From assembly GCF_001306145.1 (NCBI RefSeq), contig NZ_LGKO01000002.1, forward strand, positions 248,001-312,000: a stretch of DNA of 64,000 nt, written 5' to 3'. Below, one piece after another: positions 36,750 to 44,643 of this stretch. Made by a program: the position numbers and the translations under genes. Every line of letters begins with the position of its first letter. Positions within the stretch are counted from its first letter, which is position 1. This DNA comes from Thermanaerothrix daxensis. Lineage in GTDB: Bacteria; Chloroflexota; Anaerolineae; Anaerolineales; Anaerolineaceae. Below the pieces are notes generated by a model, which saw only the letters and a program-made list of their open reading frames with translations, was not told the DNA's origin and did no database searches.

Positions 36750-37592
36750 TCACGTGCTTTCTTCACGAGAATCGAGCGCTTCAGCGTCCTTAGGATAAGG
36801 TAGCCACGTGGGCGTCTCAGATGGGGTCATGGCCCGAGCCAGAAAAGCGCGTAAACGGCGACTGACCATCCCTGGCTGTTCCAGCCACACCCAGTGGCCA
36901 GAATCGGGCACAATTTCCACCTGTAGCCAGCCAGGTGCGCTACGACGAAGTTGCCGTACCAGAGCAGAGGGGACCAGAGGGTCATGGGCGCCGAAGATGG
37001 CCCATGTGGGTACACGGAGAGTGCTCAAGCGCTCACGTACGTCAAAACGTGCCAGGGCTTTCCAATCGGCACTTCGCACCTCCGGGCGTTGATGCGCCAG
37101 GGTCTGGAGAACCAGGTGGGCGATTGAGCGGGGCGTCGTGGCGAGCAAGAGATGACCCTCCAGGCTGCGCAGAGCTTCGGCCCGCAGCAGGGGGCTTTCA
37201 AGCGCTTCAAGCCATGGGGCGGGCAGTGAAACACAAGGGCCGCTGCTGATGAGCCCTACGGCTCGAACCAGGCCCGGATACTCTAACCCCAGGTATAGAG
37301 CGACGGCACCGCCCAATGAGGTGCCCACCAGGCAGGCGCGAGATAGCCTCATGGTAGCCATAAATTCCGTGATGACTTGCGCATAAGTCTCTACGGAGTG
37401 CAGTCCTGTGCCGGGTGAACGCCCATGGCCGGGCAGATCCACAGCAAAGACTCTGTACCCCTCTAAACGACGCAACATAGGTGGCCAGAGGCTGGCTTCC
37501 TGGCCATTGCCGTGAATCAGGATCACCGGTATGGGATGGATGGGATTGCCCCCTTCAAAGTACAAGTAGTGAAGTGAACTTTGCAGGGGCAT
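36750..37592 (-). CDS. Alpha/beta-fold hydrolase
   Basis: This 280-residue hydrolase has oxyanion motif ILIHGNGQEASLW, the nucleophile elbow GTSLGG (Ser near 92), a late Asp in GAHDPLVP and His in DSGHWVWLEQP. All catalytic residues are present. The substrate is not determinable, and esterases, epoxide hydrolases and C-C hydrolases share this pattern. It is convergent with the sigma factor gene, four bases between stops, and lies downstream of the sensor kinase gene without obvious link. Confidence 0.9.
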   Translation of the reverse strand: MPLQSSLHYLYFEGGNPIHPIPVILIHGNGQEASLWPPMLRRLEGYRVFAVDLPGHGRSPGTGLHSVETYAQVITEFMATMRLSRACLVGTSLGGAVALYLGLEYPGLVRAVGLISSGPCVSLPAPWLEALESPLLRAEALRSLEGHLLLATTPRSIAHLVLQTLAHQRPEVRSADWKALARFDVRERLSTLRVPTWAIFGAHDPLVPSALVRQLRRSAPGWLQVEIVPDSGHWVWLEQPGMVSRRLRAFLARAMTPSETPTWLPYPKDAEALDSREEST

Positions 37593-37618
37593 GCCTCCTT
37601 CCGTGTGAAAAGGGGATC

Positions 37619-39412
37619 TCAGGCGCGCTCGCGAGTGCCGATCAGGCCGCGGTGGAGTCGCTCGGCTGCCGAATCGGTCAGCGGGATCACAATATATACC
37701 CGGGTGCCCTTACCGGGGGCAGAATCAATGTAAAGCAAGCCGTTGAGAAGTTCCGTCCGCTCGCGCAGGTTGACCATGCCCAGGCTGCCGCGGTGTTCGT
37801 AGTTCGTCTCAACTTCCTTGGGATCAAATCCCTTACCGTTGTCAGCGACCTCGACAAAGGCGATTTCCTGCTCGCGGGGCAGGAAGCGAATGCGCACTCG
37901 AATTTCACTTGCTTCAGCGTGTTTGCGGGCATTATTGACGGCTTCTTCAATAATGTAGAAGATGACCGTTTGGCGATTGGGGTCCAGGCGCTTGACAACA
38001 TCAGGGTCGGCATCCAGGGTCACTTTTTGCTGGTACAACGCCCACATTTTCTCGCACATAACCTGCAGGGCAGGGATCAGGCCCTCCGATTCCAGGATCA
38101 ACGGGCGCAGGGTAAAGAGCATGTGCCGGATTTCCTCGGTGGTGCGCCGGGCCAGGGCTTCGATTTGCTTGAGCTCCTCGGTAACCTGGCCGTTGGTGGC
38201 GCCGCTCTCCAGCCGCTTGCGTAGAATGCTTAGCCGCATGGCAATTGCCGAGATGGATTGTGTGGGACCGTCGTGGAGGTCACGGGCCAGTTTTTTGTGC
38301 GCTTCCTCGGTCGTTTCGATGAGGCGTTGACGCTCCTCTTCAAGTTGCTGGAACAGGCGGGCATTCTGAAGGGCTATGGTGACCTGGTGGCCAATGATCT
38401 CGAGCAGTTCACAGCGGTCGGGGGTGAAAAAGTCGGGGTCGGGATGGGCAAATAGCATGGCACCGAAAATCTGCATTCCGCGTACCAGGGGCAGGCAATA
38501 TGCCGAACGGCAGTTTTGCAGGGCTACCAGACGATTTAATTCGGGGTCCTGCCCCAACTGTGTCAGGATCTGGGGCTCACCGCGCTGGAGGATCTCGGCC
38601 AAGACACCCTCGCGAGCCCGTAAGATGACTCCCTGATCAGCAGGGGGCAGGCCGCGCGCTGTCCCGATGACCAGCCCTTCTTCGCGGAAAACCAACACCA
38701 GGCTGACTAGGGGTTGGATATCGGCCTCTTCGCTCAATGCGGCCAGGCTCAGATCCAGCGCAGCATCCAGGACAACCTGATGGTTGAGGGTGCCGCCCAA
38801 CGTTTCGACCATGTCGTAGAAAGTTTGAATGCGCCGCCGCTCCCTTTGCTGGGCCTTACGCTCGGCCTCGCGGCGCAGTGCCAGTTGGGCTTGATACCGC
38901 TTGCGCACTGCACCGATCAGACGGGTGCTCAATGCGCCCAACAAGCCCCCTGTGAGCAGATTGAAGGCGAGGGTGCGCCCTAAGGGCAGAAATGATTCCA
39001 AGACAAGCGTGCCCCCCGTGCGGGTATAGAATGCTCCCCCTTGCAGCAGACTCAGAGCCAGTGCAACGCCCAGGCTGCCTCGCCACTCATAGTAGATGGC
39101 GCCGGAGAGCAGGGCCAGCAGACCAATCCAGAATAGCGGCCCGCTTTCACTCCCGCTAGCCAGGAACATGCCTATACTGATCAGGAAGTCTATCAGCACA
39201 TTTATGGGGCGGTGGAAGACTAAGCGGCGATTGTTGATCGCCAGCGAGGAGGAAGCCAGATTCCACCCAGCACCAAGTGCAAGAAGAAAAATGAAAGGCC
39301 AGGTGGCACCTGTGCTCAAGGCCAGCACCAGGGTGGCAGTGATCAGCATCACCCACCGCAGCAGGATGGCAATCCAATCGGCCAGGTAAGGAAACTCAGA
39401 TTGACGCACCAC
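37619..39412 (-). CDS. Membrane sensor kinase with GAF domain, NarL-class (HisKA_3)
   Basis: This 597-residue kinase starts with about six transmembrane helices (about 15-160). A coiled-coil linker rich in Arg/Glu follows (RREAERKAQQRERRR), then a GAF domain (about 210-370), a DHp domain with KLARDLHDGPTQSISAIAMRL, and an ATPase domain (EEAVNNARKHAEAS, ADNGKGFD). The HDGPTQ motif places it in the NarX/DegS-type class. No NarL-type response regulator is adjacent, so the partner is elsewhere. Alternative starts are close to the GTG chosen. Confidence 0.88.
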   Translation of the reverse strand: MVRQSEFPYLADWIAILLRWVMLITATLVLALSTGATWPFIFLLALGAGWNLASSSLAINNRRLVFHRPINVLIDFLISIGMFLASGSESGPLFWIGLLALLSGAIYYEWRGSLGVALALSLLQGGAFYTRTGGTLVLESFLPLGRTLAFNLLTGGLLGALSTRLIGAVRKRYQAQLALRREAERKAQQRERRRIQTFYDMVETLGGTLNHQVVLDAALDLSLAALSEEADIQPLVSLVLVFREEGLVIGTARGLPPADQGVILRAREGVLAEILQRGEPQILTQLGQDPELNRLVALQNCRSAYCLPLVRGMQIFGAMLFAHPDPDFFTPDRCELLEIIGHQVTIALQNARLFQQLEEERQRLIETTEEAHKKLARDLHDGPTQSISAIAMRLSILRKRLESGATNGQVTEELKQIEALARRTTEEIRHMLFTLRPLILESEGLIPALQVMCEKMWALYQQKVTLDADPDVVKRLDPNRQTVIFYIIEEAVNNARKHAEASEIRVRIRFLPREQEIAFVEVADNGKGFDPKEVETNYEHRGSLGMVNLRERTELLNGLLYIDSAPGKGTRVYIVIPLTDSAAERLHRGLIGTRERA

Positions 39413-39490
39413 CTGAAAATATACCCCAAAAATGGGATTTCGCCCGGCACCTGTAAGGTAACTGCAAGGCGCCGGGCGGGAAGGACAGCA

Positions 39491-40144
39491 CTAGACCCCT
39501 TTCATCTCGCGAATATCCACCACCTTCTCAACAACAGGCTGGACGGCTTTTTGCAGGTCGTCCAGGCTGACACCACTGACTTTGACCGTCACGCGGCGGG
39601 TCTCAGTAGATTCACCCAGAAATGTGCCCAGGGCAATAATATTGCCACCAGTGCTCTGGATGGCGCCGGTCAGCTCATGCAGTTTGCCCGGCATTTCCCT
39701 TAGTTCCACCGTTAGGCGCACACCGGGCATGCGCGCTCCCAGCATCTCCAGGAAGATGCGGAAAAGATCCGTCTCGGTGATGATCCCTACCAACCGGTCG
39801 CCGCGCATCACGGGTAGCCCACCAATTTTATTATCGGCCATAATGCGCGCCGCTTCTTCCAGCGGCGTATCCTCGGTTATGGTAATTACATTGGTGGTCA
39901 TGACCTGTTCAACGGTGATTTTGCTGAGCAGGTAGTTGATCTCCCAGACGCTCAAGGTGGTGGCTTTCGAAGGAGAAGCGTTCATCAGGTCCAGTTTGGA
40001 GACGATGCCTACCAGTTTGCCCCGTGAATTGACCACCGGATAGCGGCTGACACGATCACGGCGCATTTGAGCCAGGGCATCCTGAACGGGCATGTTGGGC
40101 GGAACGGTAATGACCGGGTGGGACATGCGTTCACCGACTAACAT
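39491..40144 (-). CDS. CBS-pair and ACT domain protein
   Basis: This protein of about 217 residues has two CBS domains (MSHPVITVPPNMPVQDALAQM and VMTTNVITITEDTPLEEAAR) followed by an ACT-like domain (VRLTVELREMPGKLHELTGAI). Such AcuB-type proteins sense adenine nucleotides and possibly amino acids. AGGAGG lies seven bases before the ATG at 40144, so I start there; the ATG at 40150 would leave only one base of spacing. The gene is divergent from the PLP lyase gene, whose sulfur-amino-acid function may be linked. Confidence 0.85.
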   Translation of the reverse strand: MLVGERMSHPVITVPPNMPVQDALAQMRRDRVSRYPVVNSRGKLVGIVSKLDLMNASPSKATTLSVWEINYLLSKITVEQVMTTNVITITEDTPLEEAARIMADNKIGGLPVMRGDRLVGIITETDLFRIFLEMLGARMPGVRLTVELREMPGKLHELTGAIQSTGGNIIALGTFLGESTETRRVTVKVSGVSLDDLQKAVQPVVEKVVDIREMKGV

Positions 40145-40229
40145 CGCCATACCTCCTCATCAATTTTCCTAATTGTACAACAGGCCTTGTAAACTCATTT
40201 TAGCGAGGTTATGTCAATTTTGTGTTTGA

Positions 40230-40260
40230 GACCTACAGGTAGGTCAAATGTGTTTATAAT
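40230..40260 (+). promoter_or_regulatory. Inverted repeat over the -35 region of the PLP lyase gene
   Basis: GACCTAC-AG-GTAGGTC (40230-40245) is a perfect 7-bp inverted repeat. It sits where the -35 would be for a consensus TATAAT at 40255-40260, and no good -35 hexamer is seen. This arrangement suits an activator-dependent promoter or a repressor site controlling the gene at 40290. Confidence 0.65.
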
Positions 40261-40289
40261 CGAGATAACTTTCACAAAGAGGAGCAATC

Positions 40290-41528
40290 ATGACGAGTCG
40301 GGCGCAGTACTTGGGGATCAACACGTTGGTCAATCATCTTGGCGAACACGCGGATGGCTGGGGAGCACATGTGCTTCCCATTTATCAAACATCCACTTTC
40401 CGTTTTCCAGATGTGGATACCGGCGCGGCCTTGTTTAAGGGTGAGACCCGAGGGCACATCTACACGCGGTTGAGCAACCCCAACCACGACCTTTTGGCTC
40501 AGAAGTACGCCGCCCTGGAGGGACTCGATTTGCTCCGGGCTGCCCCTGAGCACCCGCTTGAGGAGACGGTTGCGGCGCAGGTCTTTTCCTCGGGAATGGC
40601 CGCGGTTACCACGGCCATTTTGGCATGTGCCCGGCAGGGAGATGTGGTAATTGCCCAGAGGACGCTCTACTCGGCGACTTATACATTTTTACAGCAATTT
40701 GCTCCGCAGTGGGGGATTGAGGTCGTATGGATAGAAGATCCGCGCCCTGAGGGCTGGGAAGCCGCTTTCCGTGCTCATCCTCATGCCCGCCTGGCTTATG
40801 CCGAAACCCCCGCTAACCCCACCCTCTTGCTGGTGGATTTGCGGGCTGTGGCCGAAATTGCTCATCGTTATGGGGCCTGGCTGTTGGTGGATAACACCTT
40901 TGCAACACCCTACTGCCAGCGGCCACTGACCCTGGGGGCCGATGTGGTTATTCACTCCACGACCAAGTATCTGGGTGGACACGGGGTCGTTGTAGGGGGT
41001 ACGGTGATCAGCCCCCATGTGGACTGGGTGCGGGGTGATTTGCATCGCCTCTACACCTGGTTGGGAGCAGTGCCTTCGCCTTTTGATGCCTGGTTAGCCG
41101 ATTTGGGATTGCGCACCTTTGCCCTGCGCATGGAGCGCCATTGCCAAAACGCCATGACCCTGGCCCGCTACCTGGAACAGCATCCCAAAGTGGCCCGGGT
41201 GTACTACCCGGGCTTACCCTCGCATCCGGATCATGCATTGGCGCAGAAGCAGATGTCGGCTTTTGGGGGGATGATCGCCTTTGAACTGGCAGGCGGATTC
41301 GAGGCCGGCAAGACCCTGATGAACAACCTGCGGGTGATGACCCTGGCAGTGAGTCTGGGAAGTGTGGACACGCTGATCCAGCATCCTGCTAGCATGACTC
41401 ACGCAGCCATGTCACCGGAAGATCGCCGAAAGAGCGGTATCAGTGATGGTCTGGTGCGGCTTTCAGTGGGCATTGAAGAAGTAGAAGACCTCATGGCCGA
41501 CCTGGATCAGGCATTGGCTTTGCTTTAA
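40290..41528 (+). CDS. PLP-dependent Cys/Met metabolism enzyme (gamma-synthase/gamma-lyase family)
   Basis: This 412-residue fold-type I enzyme has the PLP lysine in DVVIHSTTKYLGGHGVVVGG, the SGMAAVTTAILACARQGDVV phosphate-binding region and the ending SVGIEEVEDLMADLDQAL. The family includes methionine gamma-lyase, cystathionine gamma-synthase and O-acetylhomoserine sulfhydrylase. The N-terminal YQTSTFRFPDVDTGA is most like methionine gamma-lyases, but reaction type cannot be fixed. AGGAG precedes the ATG. Transcription appears controlled through the palindrome at 40230. Confidence 0.9.
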   Translation: MTSRAQYLGINTLVNHLGEHADGWGAHVLPIYQTSTFRFPDVDTGAALFKGETRGHIYTRLSNPNHDLLAQKYAALEGLDLLRAAPEHPLEETVAAQVFSSGMAAVTTAILACARQGDVVIAQRTLYSATYTFLQQFAPQWGIEVVWIEDPRPEGWEAAFRAHPHARLAYAETPANPTLLLVDLRAVAEIAHRYGAWLLVDNTFATPYCQRPLTLGADVVIHSTTKYLGGHGVVVGGTVISPHVDWVRGDLHRLYTWLGAVPSPFDAWLADLGLRTFALRMERHCQNAMTLARYLEQHPKVARVYYPGLPSHPDHALAQKQMSAFGGMIAFELAGGFEAGKTLMNNLRVMTLAVSLGSVDTLIQHPASMTHAAMSPEDRRKSGISDGLVRLSVGIEEVEDLMADLDQALALL

Positions 41529-41576
41529 GTCCCGAAACTCAGGGTCTTAAAAAGTAGCGCGATTCTTGACTCTTGG

Positions 41577-41901
41577 TATAATAAACCCGCACCGATTGTT
41601 AAAAAGCCCACCCACACTGCCTTAAGGATGATATAGAAAGAACAGCATGACGTAAGGGGTGGGACTTTCCGGGTAACGCCGGTTGAAAGGCATACGACTC
41701 ATATTGGAGTTAAGGCCTGGAACACGATGAGGCGCTTTACCAAGGATTTATTTTTTATTCTGTTGATCGGTCGGCAGGCTGGTTTCCAAAGGTGGGGAAG
41801 CCATGTGGATGACATCGGCAAGGAACCCCAGTTTTACCCAAATCACCAGCCTGGGCAATTGTTGCTTTCATCGGTAGCGTAAGTCATCCAACGCTTGAGA
41901 G
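41577..41901 (+). other. Long structured leader with extended -10 promoter
   Basis: TGG-TATAAT at 41574-41582 is an extended -10. The 320 bases that follow, up to the response regulator gene, show several stems: CCCACCC (41607-41613) with GGGTGGG (41657-41663), CCTTA with TAAGG inside it, CTTTC/GAAAG enclosing CCGG-GTAACG-CCGG (41665-41689), a bulged AAGGCCT/AGGCGCTT stem (about 41712-41738), and CAGGCTGG pairing with CCAGCCTG about 65 bases later. I could not match it to a riboswitch consensus I know. It may be a cis-regulatory leader or a separate RNA. Confidence 0.45.
41727..41882 (+). CDS. Possible 51-residue small protein in the leader
   Basis: An ATG-initiated frame of 51 codons ends in TAA at 41880-41882, 19 bases before the response regulator gene. 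It starts MRRFTKDLFFILLIG, basic then hydrophobic, and continues as a hydrophilic peptide with several Gln, His and Pro residues. The upstream ribosome site is weak (GGAACACG). It could be a real small membrane-associated protein, a leader peptide coupled to the regulator, or chance. Confidence 0.25.
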   Translation: MRRFTKDLFFILLIGRQAGFQRWGSHVDDIGKEPQFYPNHQPGQLLLSSVA

Positions 41902-42657
41902 ATGATGGTGGTGATGTCGTCAAGCGAAGTCAGGATTTTGTTAATAGAAGGAAAACGCTCGGATCGAGCTTCTTTTGCGGGTGGATTGACCAGGAAGAAG
42001 TTCCTGGTTGATTGCGTGGCCAATGGCTCGGCGGCGCTTTCGTATCTGGCGAAAAATTTACCGCACCTGATCATTGTGGATGCGGCCTCTATGCGCACCA
42101 GCGGGCGGCGAATCTGCGCTACCCTGCGCAAGAATGCTCCGGAAGTCCCGATTGTGCTAATTGTAGAAGAGAAGGCTTCTGACAACCCCGTTCCCGAAGC
42201 CAACGTCATTCTTAAGTTGCCCTTTACCTTGCAAAAACTGATCAATCGTATCCGGCCTTTTTTGCCCCATGAACCCCGCAAAGTTTTACAGGCCGGGCCG
42301 ATCATGCTCGATTTGGAAAAGCGTCTGGTACGATGTGAAGATCGTCAGGCTTCCTTGACCCCGCGCCTGGTCACATTATTGCGTTTGCTCATGGAGCATC
42401 CGGGGCAGGTGGTAGATCGGGAGACCCTGTTCACTCAAGCCTGGGAGACCCAGTACATGGGAGATACGCGCACCCTAGATGTGCACATTTCCTGGCTGCG
42501 CCGCGCCATCGAAACCGATCCACGCCACCCACGGTACCTGAAGACGATTCGGGGGATCGGGTACCGGCTGGATATTGAGCCGGATACGCGCCCGCTGGAT
42601 GTAATGGGTGTCATTCAGGCGGATGGCCAAGTTTCTGGCCAGCGCAATGCGGCTTGA
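41902..42657 (+). CDS. OmpR-type response regulator with incomplete acidic pocket
   Basis: This 251-residue protein has a receiver-like domain (about 5-120) and an OmpR-type winged helix (about 135-230, ending TIRGIGYRLDIEP). The phosphoacceptor-like Asp in LIIVDAASM and Lys in VILKLPF remain. The usual acidic pair at the first strand is reduced to ILLIEGKRSD, with no D-D or D-E pair. Phosphorylation may therefore be weak or absent. No kinase is adjacent. In-frame ATGs at 41902, 41905 and 41914 are all possible starts. Confidence 0.82.
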   Translation: MMVVMSSSEVRILLIEGKRSDRASFAGGLTRKKFLVDCVANGSAALSYLAKNLPHLIIVDAASMRTSGRRICATLRKNAPEVPIVLIVEEKASDNPVPEANVILKLPFTLQKLINRIRPFLPHEPRKVLQAGPIMLDLEKRLVRCEDRQASLTPRLVTLLRLLMEHPGQVVDRETLFTQAWETQYMGDTRTLDVHISWLRRAIETDPRHPRYLKTIRGIGYRLDIEPDTRPLDVMGVIQADGQVSGQRNAA

Positions 42658-42675
42658 GGAAGGCAAACCGCCCGT

Positions 42676-43797
42676 TTAGTGCAGAATTCCCAATGTCAAT
42701 GCCAGGAGCAGGCCGCCAGCGATGACACTACCCAGCTGTCCGGCGGTATTGGCCCCCATGGCATGCATTAGAATAAAATTGTCAAAGTCCTCTTCTTTTG
42801 CCACCTGAGCCGCCAGTCGGCCGGCCATTGGAAAAGCGCTGATACCGCAGGCACCGATTAATGGATTGATTTTGCCACGGGTGATCAGGGCCATCAGTTT
42901 TCCAAAAAACAAACCTGCCACGGTATCCAGCACAAACGCCAGGAAACCCAGTCCGAGGATCATCAATGTGCGAATGTTAAGGAAAGATTGGGCCGTCATC
43001 GTGGCGCCAATGGTCAACCCCAGAAAGAGAGTGGCTATGTTGATGATTTCATTCTGGGCGGCTTTACTCAATCGTTCAACCACTCCGCTTTCGCGGAGCA
43101 GATTGCCTAGCATTAACGTGGCAATGAGAGGGGCTGCATCCGGGGCAATCAGGCTGATGGCGATGGTCACCGCAATAGGAAAGGCAATGACCACACTGCG
43201 CGGGACCGGCCGAGGGGCATATTCCATGCGGATCAAGCGTTCCCGGCGGGTGGTGAGCAGTTTCATTACCGGCACCTGGATAATGGGTATCAGGCTCATG
43301 TAAGAATAGGCAGCCACTGCCACTGGAGCGAGAATCTCCGGGGCCAGTTTCGTGGTCACAAAGATTGCTGTTGGACCGTCAATGGCACCGATCACCCCAA
43401 TAGAGGCCGCCTGATTGAGGGGAAAGCCCAGAAGCAGCGCCAGGAGCAGGGTGCCATAGATGCCGAATTGCCCGGCGGCCCCCAGCAGGGCCATTTGGGG
43501 CATGGCCAGCAATGGGCGAAAATCAATCATCGCCCCGACCCCGATGAAAATTAAGAGGGGAAAAAGTTCTGAGGCGATGCCAGCCTCATAAAGCACTTTG
43601 AAAATGCCGTGCTGGGTGGACATGCCCACATTGGCCAGTACACACCCAAACCCAATCGGCAGTAACAAAACTGGCTCGTATTCCTTTATGACCGCCAGTG
43701 CCATCAGGCCAAGGCCGGCCAGGATCATAATGGCGTTACCCCAGGTAAAGCCGGCAAAGCCGCGCGTGATTTGGGTGACCAGTTCGCTGAAATCCAT
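42676..43797 (-). CDS. Sodium-translocating decarboxylase beta subunit (OadB/MmdB)
   Basis: This 373-residue membrane protein has nine or more helices. Motifs of the beta subunit that pumps Na+ during decarboxylation are GIASELFPLLIFIGVGAMIDF, GAIDGPTAIFVTTKLAP and GACGISAFPMAGRLAA. It receives the carboxybiotin and uses its decarboxylation to export Na+. The ATG at 43797 is set by GAGAGGAT, and 31 residues of the longer frame are discarded. Last gene of the carboxyltransferase-gamma-biotin carrier-beta operon. Confidence 0.93.
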   Translation of the reverse strand: MDFSELVTQITRGFAGFTWGNAIMILAGLGLMALAVIKEYEPVLLLPIGFGCVLANVGMSTQHGIFKVLYEAGIASELFPLLIFIGVGAMIDFRPLLAMPQMALLGAAGQFGIYGTLLLALLLGFPLNQAASIGVIGAIDGPTAIFVTTKLAPEILAPVAVAAYSYMSLIPIIQVPVMKLLTTRRERLIRMEYAPRPVPRSVVIAFPIAVTIAISLIAPDAAPLIATLMLGNLLRESGVVERLSKAAQNEIINIATLFLGLTIGATMTAQSFLNIRTLMILGLGFLAFVLDTVAGLFFGKLMALITRGKINPLIGACGISAFPMAGRLAAQVAKEEDFDNFILMHAMGANTAGQLGSVIAGGLLLALTLGILH

Positions 43798-43807
43798 GGT
43801 TATCCTC

Positions 43808-44248
43808 TCAGTCGGCGAATTCCAGCAAGACCTGTCCGTGCTGGACTTGCTCACCCACCTGAACATGCACGGCCGCGATGGTACCGGCACGCGTGGCGCG
43901 GATGGCGTTTTTCATTTTCATGGCTTCAAGGGTAAGTAGTTCTTGTCCGTATTGGACCTGGTCACCTGCGCGTACGGCAACGGCGGTAATCACGCCCGGC
44001 AAAGGTGCCTTGACGCAGTGTTTACCAGCCTGGTTAGAGGGGGCGGGTGTCGGTGAGGGGGCGCAAGGTGCCGTAATGGGGGGCGGTGGGGGAACGGGAA
44101 GGGAGACGGACGTCGGGATGTTTTCAGTTTCTTCTTCGGGCCAGACTTCAAAGACCTCACCGTCTACCGTCACGCGAATGGGGCGAGCGGTAAGGTCTCC
44201 CACCTCTACCGTGAAGATTTGATCGTCTATTTTGATGCGCAGTTTCAT
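43808..44248 (-). CDS. Biotin carboxyl carrier subunit of the decarboxylase
   Basis: This 146-residue protein has an N-terminal beta-rich part (MKLRIKIDDQIFTVEVGD), a Pro/Ala-rich flexible linker (about 55-75) and a C-terminal biotinyl domain. The biotinylated lysine sits in LTLEAMKMKNAIRA near residue 112. The carboxyl group rides on this swinging domain from the carboxyltransferase to the beta subunit. Its ATG overlaps the gamma-subunit stop in ATGA. The biotin ligase gene birA lies at 57423-58235 in the same window. Confidence 0.94.
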   Translation of the reverse strand: MKLRIKIDDQIFTVEVGDLTARPIRVTVDGEVFEVWPEEETENIPTSVSLPVPPPPPITAPCAPSPTPAPSNQAGKHCVKAPLPGVITAVAVRAGDQVQYGQELLTLEAMKMKNAIRATRAGTIAAVHVQVGEQVQHGQVLLEFAD

Positions 44249-44622
44249 CGGGCAGTACCTCGGGGTTTGCGTAAATGGGGTTGTCCGGTCGGAGCGCAGC
44301 GGCTCAAGCGATCCGCCAATTGCCAGGGGCTGGGAGTGGATGAATAGGGGGAAAGGGGTGCGCGTGCACGTTGGTGGGGCTGGAGGCTCAGGGCAACGCT
44401 CACGGCAGCTACTGCCGCTCGACGGCGGCGCTCTCTGAGAACTTCCGCAGTTTCAAGTGGTGTGGCTTCCGTTTGGACCTCTTCTGGTGCGGATGTTTGC
44501 TTTGACCTAGAGAACATGCGTACCATAACATCCATAAGCAGCCACATTAAGAGCAAGGCCAGAAAGACTAAGCCCATGCCCACCAGGGTAATCAACAAGC
44601 CTTGAGTTATCGGCGTTTCCAT
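44245..44622 (-). CDS. Decarboxylase gamma-like subunit (OadG family)
   Basis: This small protein of about 125 residues has one N-terminal transmembrane helix (ITQGLLITLVGMGLVFLALL). A cytoplasmic tail rich in Arg, Ala and Pro follows. OadG-type subunits hold the complex together and the family is poorly conserved outside the helix, as here. I start at ATG 44622 (AGGTT upstream); a GTG two codons earlier is possible. Confidence 0.8.
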   Translation of the reverse strand: METPITQGLLITLVGMGLVFLALLLMWLLMDVMVRMFSRSKQTSAPEEVQTEATPLETAEVLRERRRRAAVAAVSVALSLQPHQRARAPLSPYSSTPSPWQLADRLSRCAPTGQPHLRKPRGTAR

Positions 44623-44643
44623 ACGCACAACCTATTCTCGTGT

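Noticed and set aside
41566-41582. TTGACT followed by TATAAT as a -35/-10 pair
   Set aside because: Only five bases separate them; the promoter is better explained as an extended -10.
41589-41760. 6S RNA, RNase P or tmRNA in the leader
   Set aside because: 6S needs pairing of the two ends, but stems here close locally; conserved RNase P and tmRNA end sequences are absent.
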